The notes below the pieces were generated by a model. That model ran no database searches. It was not told the origin of the DNA and saw only the letters and a program-made list of their open reading frames with translations. A DNA stretch of 64,000 nucleotides from a virus. The first letter of the stretch is position 1. Every line of letters starts with the position of its first letter. Where the stretch lies: positions 1-64,000 of the IMG/VR virus record IMGVR_UViG_3300008448_011250; one strand, given 5' to 3'. Position numbers and translations under genes: made by a program. Of the stretch, positions 35,480 to 41,694 are shown in pieces.

Positions 35480-37336
35480 ATGGAGATTTCAAATCAAATT
35501 TTAAGTGAAATTACAGTGTACATGAAGTATGCTAAGTATGTTCCCGAACTCAATCGTCGAGAAACATGGGAAGAATTAGTTACAAGAAACAAAGAGATGC
35601 ATCAGAAAAAATATCCCGCATTAGTGCAGGAAATTGAAACGGCGTATCAATATGTTTACAATAAGAAAATATTACCTTCAATGCGTAGTTTGCAATTTGG
35701 AGGAAAACCAATTGAAATTTCTCCGAACCGTATTTACAATTGTGCTTATTTGCCAATTGATGATTACAGAGCATTTGGTGAGGCAATGTTTCTACTTTTA
35801 GGCGGTACAGGTGTTGGATATTCAGTTCAAACACATCATGTAGAAAAATTACCAGAGATTCGCAAACCAAATCCTAAGAAAACACGAAGATTCTTGATTG
35901 CAGATTCAATTGAAGGTTGGGCAGATGCAGTTAAAGCTCTTGTTAAATCTTATTTCGAAGGTGGCTCAACGTTTAATTTTGATTTCTCTGATATTCGTCC
36001 AAAAGGAGCAAGATTAGTAACATCAGGAGGAAAAGCTCCAGGGCCACAACCACTTAAGGAATGTTTAATTAAATTAGCAGGAATATTAGATGCAAAAGAA
36101 GATGGCGACAAATTATCAGCGATTGAAGTGCACGATATGGTATGCCACGTTGCGGATGCGGTATTGGCAGGAGGTATTAGACGTGCGGCCCTTATTAGCT
36201 TGTTTAGTGCCGATGATGAAGAAATGATTGCATGTAAATCAGGCAATTGGTGGGAAACAAATCCACAAAGAGGTCGTGCTAACAATTCAGCAACATTGAT
36301 GCGTCACAAATTAACAAAAGAATTCTTTATGGATCTTTGGAAACGTGTTGAATTGTCAGGAGCAGGAGAACCAGGAATCTATTTAACTAACGATAAAGAT
36401 TGGGGAACTAACCCATGTTGCGAAATTGCACTACGTCCTTTCCAATTCTGTAATTTATGTGAAGTAAATGCATCAGATATTGAATCACAAGAAGATTTAG
36501 AAGCACGTGTTAAGGCAGCAGCATTTATCGGAACACTTCAAGCAGGTTACACTGATTTTCATTACCTTCGTCCAATTTGGAAACGCACAACTGAAAAAGA
36601 TGCTTTAATTGGAGTATCAATGACAGGAATCGGTTCTGGCACAGTATTGGGTTATGATATGAAAGCTGCGGCAAAAGCTGTTAAAGAAGAAAATGAAAGA
36701 GTTGCAAAACTTATTGGAATTAATAAATCAGCCCGAACTACAACGGTTAAGCCAGCTGGAACAACTTCATTAGCATTAGGAACATCATCAGGTATTCACG
36801 CTTGGCACAATGATTACTATGTAAGAAGAATACGCGTTGGAAAGAATGAAGCAATTTATTCATACTTGGCAATTAATCACCCAGAGTTAGTTGAAGATGA
36901 ATATTTCCGTCCACACGATACTGCAGTTATTTCTATTCCACAAAAGTCACCGGAAGGAGCTATTCTAAGAACAGAATCACCATTTGCTTTATTGGAACGA
37001 ATTAAAAAAGTGCACTTAGAGTGGGTTAAACCGGGACATAGAAGCGGAAACAATACACACAATGTATCAGCAACAGTTTCGCTTAAAGCAGATGAATGGG
37101 AATTGGCAGGAGAATGGATGTGGACAAACAGAGATCATTATAATGGATTATCAGTTTTACCATATGATGGAGGAACTTACACTCAAGCACCATTTGAAGA
37201 TATTACTCAAGAACAATATGAATCAATGTTAAAATCATTAACGGATATTGATTTAAGTCAAGTTGTTGAATTAGATGATAACACTGACCTGTCAGGCGAA
37301 TTAGCTTGTGCAGGCGGAGCGTGCGAGATAAAGTAA
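35480..37336 (+). CDS. nrdJ: Class II (B12-dependent) ribonucleotide reductase
   Basis: A 618-residue enzyme making deoxynucleotides, of the monomeric ribonucleoside-triphosphate reductase type. Active-site residues align with the Lactobacillus enzyme: C88 (YNCAY) and C324 as redox pair, thiyl-radical C313 in NPCCEI with N311 and E315, and a mobile C-terminal C-x4-C (CAGGAC). The start is set at 35480: AAAGG precedes it, whereas the earlier in-frame ATG at 35414 lies inside the upstream terminator hairpin. Such an enzyme needs adenosylcobalamin from the host. It is followed, with TAATG overlap, by a small Cys-rich gene. Confidence 0.9.
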   Translation: MEISNQILSEITVYMKYAKYVPELNRRETWEELVTRNKEMHQKKYPALVQEIETAYQYVYNKKILPSMRSLQFGGKPIEISPNRIYNCAYLPIDDYRAFGEAMFLLLGGTGVGYSVQTHHVEKLPEIRKPNPKKTRRFLIADSIEGWADAVKALVKSYFEGGSTFNFDFSDIRPKGARLVTSGGKAPGPQPLKECLIKLAGILDAKEDGDKLSAIEVHDMVCHVADAVLAGGIRRAALISLFSADDEEMIACKSGNWWETNPQRGRANNSATLMRHKLTKEFFMDLWKRVELSGAGEPGIYLTNDKDWGTNPCCEIALRPFQFCNLCEVNASDIESQEDLEARVKAAAFIGTLQAGYTDFHYLRPIWKRTTEKDALIGVSMTGIGSGTVLGYDMKAAAKAVKEENERVAKLIGINKSARTTTVKPAGTTSLALGTSSGIHAWHNDYYVRRIRVGKNEAIYSYLAINHPELVEDEYFRPHDTAVISIPQKSPEGAILRTESPFALLERIKKVHLEWVKPGHRSGNNTHNVSATVSLKADEWELAGEWMWTNRDHYNGLSVLPYDGGTYTQAPFEDITQEQYESMLKSLTDIDLSQVVELDDNTDLSGELACAGGACEIK

Positions 37337-37551
37337 TGATACATTCGGCATCAAAAGATTGGATACAACAACTGTATGTGAAGGAGTTTGGCAACAAGCT
37401 CCTTCCTACAGACTTTTACTATGAAAATGGGTATCGAGTAATGACTGAATCATATCACAAAAGAAGAGGGACATGTTGCGGAAATGGTTGTCGACATTGT
37501 CCGTATGAACCTGCACATAAAAAAGGCAATACGACTTTGAAATCCGAATAA
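37336..37551 (+). CDS. Small Cys-rich protein, GTCCGNGCRHCPY family
   Basis: A 71-residue protein. The segment KRRGTCCGNGCRHCPYEP (four cysteines and a His within about 10 residues) matches a small bacterial family of unknown function (DUF5522-like) and suggests a metal site. The start at 37336 overlaps the reductase stop (TAATG); an upstream in-frame ATG at 37306 would run inside the reductase gene and is less likely. A link to ribonucleotide reduction (thiol or metal chemistry) is suggested only by the overlap. Confidence 0.7.
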   Translation: MIHSASKDWIQQLYVKEFGNKLLPTDFYYENGYRVMTESYHKRRGTCCGNGCRHCPYEPAHKKGNTTLKSE

Positions 37552-37581
37552 ATTTTATTATATTAGAAATAAGATTAAGTT

Positions 37582-38283
37582 ATGACAAAAGAACAAAGAA
37601 AAAATTTAGAATTAGTTAAATCTGGTTTTGCTAACGGTATTTCAACGCAACTAGCAACTAAACAAGCAATGTTCGGCCCAGATGCTGAATTAACTCAAGA
37701 AGAAAAACAAGCAATTATTGATGATGCTGCATTTTATTATGGAGAATTTCTTCGTGCATTAGGTGTAGCTTGGGAACAAGATCCTAATTCAGACAATACT
37801 CCACGCAGAGTTGCAAAGGCATACGTAAATGATTTATGGAAAGGTCGTTATGAGCCAATGTCTAATATTACTTCATTTCCAAGTGATGGTTATGATGGTA
37901 TTGTGTTTGAAGGCGGTATTCCATTAACATCAATGTGTAGTCATCACCACCAGACAATTGAAGGATTAGTTCATATTGCATATATTCCGGCAGAGAATGG
38001 TAATGTAGTAGGTTTAAGTAAATTGAATAGAGTTGTAGAACACTTTGGTAGAAGAGGTGCAATTCAAGAACAATTGACAGTAGCAATTCAACACGCAGTT
38101 GACGAACTAATTACTGACAATAAAGGAGTAGCAGTTATGATTGAAGCAACTCATAATTGTGTATCATGTAGAGGTGTTAAGCATCGTGGTGCTTCAATGA
38201 AGACAGCAAAATTATCTGGAGCATTCTTGGAAGATGGCAATGCGAGATCAGAATTTTATCAATTCGTAAAAGGTTATAATTAA
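37582..38283 (+). CDS. folE: GTP cyclohydrolase I (FolE)
   Basis: A 233-residue enzyme converting GTP to dihydroneopterin triphosphate, the first step toward 7-deazaguanines. The zinc and catalytic residues are present: C119-S-H-H122 (MCSHHH), HFGRRGAIQEQLT, and C193 in HNCVSCRGVKHRG. Length equals the bacterial enzyme. It is directly joined to the QueD-like gene (TAATGG overlap), with QueE close by, so it most likely serves preQ0-type base synthesis rather than folate. A TATATT box lies 17 bases before the start. Confidence 0.92.
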   Translation: MTKEQRKNLELVKSGFANGISTQLATKQAMFGPDAELTQEEKQAIIDDAAFYYGEFLRALGVAWEQDPNSDNTPRRVAKAYVNDLWKGRYEPMSNITSFPSDGYDGIVFEGGIPLTSMCSHHHQTIEGLVHIAYIPAENGNVVGLSKLNRVVEHFGRRGAIQEQLTVAIQHAVDELITDNKGVAVMIEATHNCVSCRGVKHRGASMKTAKLSGAFLEDGNARSEFYQFVKGYN

Positions 38284-38885
38284 TGGCTGATTGGGACGCA
38301 TTGAATGCAGAATTAGATACTGCATTAGATTCAATGACTCATGAAGATTGGTTACAATGGAAAAATATGTCTATTATAGATTGGGAATTACACCAAAAAC
38401 TTATGCAAAAGAAAAGTAAAATGAAAAAGTTTAAGTCAACAAAATTATTTGATGGTTATTCTGCTTGTTTTAGACAATGGCGAGCAGAAGATACGCATTG
38501 CAAATTCTTACATGGGTATGCAGTATCATTTCGAGTATGGTTCGAAGGTGATTTAGATCATCGCAATTGGGTATTTGATTTCGGAGGAATGAAACGTGCA
38601 AAAACGCAAATTGCAGGTATGTCTCCGAAAGATTACTTTGCGTGGCTATTAGATCACACTACGATTGTATCTGTCGATGATCCATACTTAAAGACATTCG
38701 AACAAATGCATGAAGATGGTATTATCCAATTGCGAATATTAGCAAACGTTGGTTGCGAAAAGTTTGCAGAACATTTATACAATGTAATCAATATATTCTT
38801 ATTACAAGAAACCGAAGGTAGAGTTAAGGCAACAAAAGTAGAAGTATATGAACACGAAAGAAATTCGGCAAGTTATGGAGAATAA
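38283..38885 (+). CDS. queD: 6-carboxytetrahydropterin synthase-like protein (QueD family, atypical zinc site)
   Basis: A 200-residue member of the 6-pyruvoyl/6-carboxytetrahydropterin synthase family (residues 50-195) with a 48-residue N-terminal addition. The catalytic Cys73, the D124-H125 pair and E159 are kept. Of the three zinc histidines of E. coli QueD (AAH...LHGH), only H77 is clear; the first aligns with C62 (ACFRQW) and the last with Y79 (LHGY). The same ACFRQW...LHGY form is, as I recall, typical of a phage subfamily. Context between FolE and QueE supports a 7-deazaguanine role. Confidence 0.8.
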   Translation: MADWDALNAELDTALDSMTHEDWLQWKNMSIIDWELHQKLMQKKSKMKKFKSTKLFDGYSACFRQWRAEDTHCKFLHGYAVSFRVWFEGDLDHRNWVFDFGGMKRAKTQIAGMSPKDYFAWLLDHTTIVSVDDPYLKTFEQMHEDGIIQLRILANVGCEKFAEHLYNVINIFLLQETEGRVKATKVEVYEHERNSASYGE

Positions 38886-38994
38886 AAAGAGAAATATAAT
38901 AAATATTGATTTAAGTGGTTGTAAAAACATGAAGGAATGTGCTAAAGCAATTGATATGATCTTATCTGGTAAAATTAAAATTACAATACAATAG
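38875..38994 (+). CDS. Small ORF overlapping QueD-like gene end
   Basis: A 39-residue ORF starts at ATG 38875, inside the last codons of the QueD-like gene, and ends 5 bases before the next gene. The sequence (MENKKRNIINIDLSGCKNMK.., then a helix ECAKAIDMIL and strand KIKITIQ) looks like a real small alpha/beta peptide and fills an otherwise empty 114-base gap. No family is recognised. Overlapping start, full use of the gap and sensible composition support it. Confidence 0.5.
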   Translation: MENKKRNIINIDLSGCKNMKECAKAIDMILSGKIKITIQ

Positions 38995-38999
38995 ACAAA

Positions 39000-39380
39000 A
39001 TGAAAAATAATGAAGAGATATATGTATCACTTTATGAGTATTTAGGTAAAGGTTCTGGTGGTACTAATATTGGTCGAGAAGTAACGGCAGAAGCTGTTAA
39101 ACAAGGCGTTGATATCAAATGGAGAACTCTACCTAAAGAAGCACAACGTCCGGAATATACTCAAGTACAAATATATCCAATATCATTTTTGGATTCATAT
39201 TTTGCTAATGATCCGACTGTAGGTAATGTTGAAATAGATCGAACTCCATTAGTACGTCGTTCCGAATTGCTTAAATTGCAGCAACGACTACAAGAACTTG
39301 AGGCTAAATTTGACGCCGTAATTAAAAAATTAGATGTACCAACAACCAAATTAGAAGATGACTATGACCTCCCATTCTAA
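39000..39380 (+). CDS. Unknown protein within the 7-deazaguanine gene group
   Basis: A 126-residue protein with a beta-rich first half (EEIYVSLYEYLGKGSGGTNIG.., YTQVQIYPISFLDSYF) and a C-terminal coiled-coil helix (SELLKLQQRLQELEAKFDAVIKKL), ending in the acidic tail LEDDYDLPF. A short acidic DDxDxPF end is often a clamp- or partner-binding tail in phage proteins, but that is a guess here. It overlaps the start of queE by 23 bases. Confidence 0.65.
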   Translation: MKNNEEIYVSLYEYLGKGSGGTNIGREVTAEAVKQGVDIKWRTLPKEAQRPEYTQVQIYPISFLDSYFANDPTVGNVEIDRTPLVRRSELLKLQQRLQELEAKFDAVIKKLDVPTTKLEDDYDLPF

Positions 39381-40146
39381 AAGAATTACAGATTACAACA
39401 AAACATTGCCCATAGTAGAATTGTATAGATGTGTACAATCAGAAGGCTCTCGCTTTGGCAGACCTACTATTGCAGTTAGAACTACGGGTTGCACTCATCG
39501 ATGCTATTTTGGCGAAGGTGGTTGGTGCGATTCTTGGTATACTAGTATTCACCCGGAGAAAGGCACATTTACTTTCAATGACATCATAAAGATATATGAC
39601 GAAAATCCGCATATCAAAGAAATGATGTTAACTGGAGGTTCTCCAACAATGCATCCAGCATTGGTAAATGAATTGACACACTTTGCACATGAAAGAGACA
39701 TTCTTATCACTATTGAAACTGAAGGCTCACATTTTATTGCTACTGATTATCCTATCGGCTTATTATCTATTAGCCCTAAGTTTAATAATAGTGTACCCGT
39801 TGTGGGCGTTGCTACGCCGCAGGGCACTATCACGGATTCAAAGATGGTATCCCAACATAACAAGTTTAGATTGAATTACACAGCAATCAATGAAATGATA
39901 TCATATCATACAGATTATCATTATAAGCCAGTATGGGATGGTACAGAAGAAAATTTGCGAGAAATTGAAGAAGCTCGCATATTCCTAGATATTCCAAAGG
40001 AAAAAACATACATTATGCCAGCAGGAGATACCAGAGAAGAATTAATTAAAATGTATCCCGTAGTATTTGAAATGTGTGCCGAACATGGATATAACATGAC
40101 AGGTAGAGACCATATTATTGCATATGATACTAAAAGAGGCGTGTAA
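39358..40146 (+). CDS. queE: 7-carboxy-7-deazaguanine synthase (QueE), radical SAM
   Basis: A 262-residue radical SAM enzyme that makes 7-carboxy-7-deazaguanine. The substrate-binding start VELYRCVQSEGSRFGRPTIAVRTTGC is followed by the cluster cysteines C45-x3-C49-x7-C57 (CTHRCYFGEGGWCDSW), wider than the standard C-x3-C-x2-C. Then come MLTGGSPTMHP (SAM-binding GG) and ISPKFNNSVP. The insert between the last two cysteines marks a variant QueE type. The start at 39358 lies within the previous gene; ATG 39364 is an alternative. It acts after FolE and the QueD-like protein. Confidence 0.88.
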   Translation: MTMTSHSKRITDYNKTLPIVELYRCVQSEGSRFGRPTIAVRTTGCTHRCYFGEGGWCDSWYTSIHPEKGTFTFNDIIKIYDENPHIKEMMLTGGSPTMHPALVNELTHFAHERDILITIETEGSHFIATDYPIGLLSISPKFNNSVPVVGVATPQGTITDSKMVSQHNKFRLNYTAINEMISYHTDYHYKPVWDGTEENLREIEEARIFLDIPKEKTYIMPAGDTREELIKMYPVVFEMCAEHGYNMTGRDHIIAYDTKRGV

Positions 40147-40172
40147 ACTAACAACTTAAAATAAAGGAAAAA

Positions 40173-40379
40173 ATGGAAGAACAAATAAAACCATTAGAAG
40201 AACAAAATCTTAAGATTAGAATTCAAATTTTAGATGTTGAAGATAATGTACTTATATCATCGGTAATAAGTCAAATGATGGTACATAATTTAAACGTTTA
40301 TCATGGCGTCAGTGGGGTAGATCAAGCATACAATTTATTATTAGATGAATTATCCAAAAAACAGTCTATAGAAAAATGA
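40173..40379 (+). CDS. Small unknown protein
   Basis: A 68-residue protein with an AAAGGA ribosome site. A strand (LKIRIQILDVEDNVLISSVIS) and helices (QAYNLLLDELSKKQ) are suggested. No family is recognised. Its stop overlaps a 19-codon ORF by ATGA, which in turn overlaps the thioredoxin gene, so it belongs to the same operon. Confidence 0.6.
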   Translation: MEEQIKPLEEQNLKIRIQILDVEDNVLISSVISQMMVHNLNVYHGVSGVDQAYNLLLDELSKKQSIEK

Positions 40380-40435
40380 ATTGGACAATAACAACAACGT
40401 TTGGAGACGTTAAAATAATTTACGAGATAAAATGA
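40376..40435 (+). CDS. Candidate 19-residue microprotein with ATGA overlaps at both ends
   Basis: An ORF of 19 codons (MNWTITTTFGDVKIIYEIK) begins at the ATGA that ends the gene at 40173 and itself ends in the ATGA that starts the thioredoxin-like gene. It fills the gap exactly. Either it is a translated micro-gene, or it is a translational bridge whose only job is to carry ribosomes to the next start. Confidence 0.4.
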   Translation: MNWTITTTFGDVKIIYEIK

Positions 40436-40683
40436 AAAAGATATTATACTTCACAGCAGAATGGTGCGGCCCATGTACATATGTAAAACCGCAGATGCAA
40501 GAAATTGCTAATCAAGTTCCTATTACATTTATTGATGTCGACACTAATTCAGCTACCGCATCGAAATACAATGTAAAAAATATACCATGTGTCATTTTAA
40601 TTGACCAATCCGGTACTGCTCTAGGTAAACTAGTAGGAACAAATGTAACAAAACAATCAGTTATTAATTTATATAATCGTTAA
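40432..40683 (+). CDS. Thioredoxin-like protein
   Basis: An 83-residue minimal thioredoxin fold. The active site W11-C12-G13-P14-C15 sits after the first strand (KILYFTAE), the cis-proline region is KNIPCVILID (with an extra Cys before the strand), and GKLVGTNV follows. It is shorter than E. coli thioredoxin (109 aa). A likely role is reducing the ribonucleotide reductase or other phage enzymes. It is coupled to GroES-like and downstream genes. Confidence 0.88.
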   Translation: MKKILYFTAEWCGPCTYVKPQMQEIANQVPITFIDVDTNSATASKYNVKNIPCVILIDQSGTALGKLVGTNVTKQSVINLYNR

Positions 40684-40694
40684 AAGGAAAAGTT

Positions 40695-40994
40695 ATGGAA
40701 TGGAAACCATTAGGTGATCAAGTATTGATCAAAGTAGAGAAAACTACCGAAAAAACAAAAAGTGGAATTATTTTGGTAGATAGAGACATGAACTTTAAAG
40801 CAGGAACAATTGTTGCTGTTGGAGACGGATTGTTTACGCAAACGGGAGATAGAATTCCAATGACAGTTAAACCCGGAGATACTGTATACGTATACAAATC
40901 AAATTTAGGTGAAAACAAAAGTATAGTTTTAGATGATGAAGATTATATGTTGCTTCGAGAATCTGAAATTGGACTCGTAAACGCAGCACAATGA
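40695..40994 (+). CDS. GroES-like co-chaperonin
   Basis: A 99-residue co-chaperonin. The start WKPLGDQVLIKVEKTTEKTKSGIILVD matches GroES (PLxDRVLVK..E..T.GGI), followed by AGTIVAVGDG, VKPGDTVYVYK and DEDYMLLRESEI. It would cap host GroEL, as T4 gp31 does for capsid folding, but its sequence is closer to bacterial GroES than to gp31. The stop overlaps the next gene start (ATGA). Confidence 0.9.
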   Translation: MEWKPLGDQVLIKVEKTTEKTKSGIILVDRDMNFKAGTIVAVGDGLFTQTGDRIPMTVKPGDTVYVYKSNLGENKSIVLDDEDYMLLRESEIGLVNAAQ

Positions 40995-41224
40995 TAGAAG
41001 CATTAGGGTGGGCTAGTACCGCATTGGTATTAGTAGGTTACATTTTAAATGCACGACAATTTACACGTTATGCAATGTATGCCTGGATCATTGGCGATAT
41101 TGGTTGGATTACATATGATTTTTTCATTGATAATTTCAGCCATTTGGTATTAAGCTTAGTTATTATTATTATAAATTTATACGGAATATGGAACTTATTA
41201 TCAGCAAAAAAGAAATCCAATTAA
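40991..41224 (+). CDS. Small membrane protein with three predicted helices
   Basis: A 77-residue hydrophobic protein. Membrane segments are likely at about residues 3-20 (ALGWASTALVLVGYIL), 28-45 (YAMYAWIIGDIGWITYDF) and 50-70 (HLVLSLVIIIINLYGIWNLL), with a Lys-rich tail (SAKKKSN). It resembles small PnuC/YgjV-like membrane proteins. Holin function is possible by size but no lysis genes are nearby. Its end overlaps the HPRT gene by 37 bases. Confidence 0.65.
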   Translation: MIEALGWASTALVLVGYILNARQFTRYAMYAWIIGDIGWITYDFFIDNFSHLVLSLVIIIINLYGIWNLLSAKKKSN

Positions 41225-41694
41225 GAGTAAAACAATTGGCATTAGACATTGCAAATGACCATATAAATACAGGTAATGCATTGCCACCAGTAATGATTTG
41301 CATTTTGAACGGTGCGTACATGTTTTATACGGATTTGCTCCGTAATATGCCGGTAGATGTACAATCTGATTTTGTTAGAATGAAATCATATCAAGGTCAA
41401 GATAATTCCGGCGGGATTGAAATCCTTAAGGGTTTAGAAGTAGATCTTAAAGGTCGCAATGTTTATATTGTAGATGATATTTGTGATACGGGTACAACTA
41501 TATTAGAAGCATTGTTTATGGTTAATAGTCACTTGCCCGCTCAAGTTAAAGTTGTTACATTAACAAGAAGAGGTGGCGGTGTTGATTTAACAAATTTTTG
41601 TGGTTTTGTTTTAGGCGATGAATGGATTGCTGGCTATGGGCTTGACAACAACGGGGTAGGAAGAAATTTAGAGGATTTATACAAGGTTAATTAA
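41188..41694 (+). CDS. hpt: Hypoxanthine-guanine phosphoribosyltransferase-like
   Basis: A 168-residue purine phosphoribosyltransferase. The PRPP-binding motif is VYIVDDICDTGTT (residues 92-104); other family marks are MICILNGAYMFYTDLLR, the flexible-loop region MKSYQGQDNSGGIEIL and LTRRGGGVDL. It would form IMP or GMP from hypoxanthine or guanine and PRPP. Purine salvage for replication is the simple reading; a role in handling 7-deazaguanine bases is speculation. It overlaps both neighbours and ends in TAATG joined to the polymerase gene. Confidence 0.88.
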   Translation: MELIISKKEIQLRVKQLALDIANDHINTGNALPPVMICILNGAYMFYTDLLRNMPVDVQSDFVRMKSYQGQDNSGGIEILKGLEVDLKGRNVYIVDDICDTGTTILEALFMVNSHLPAQVKVVTLTRRGGGVDLTNFCGFVLGDEWIAGYGLDNNGVGRNLEDLYKVN

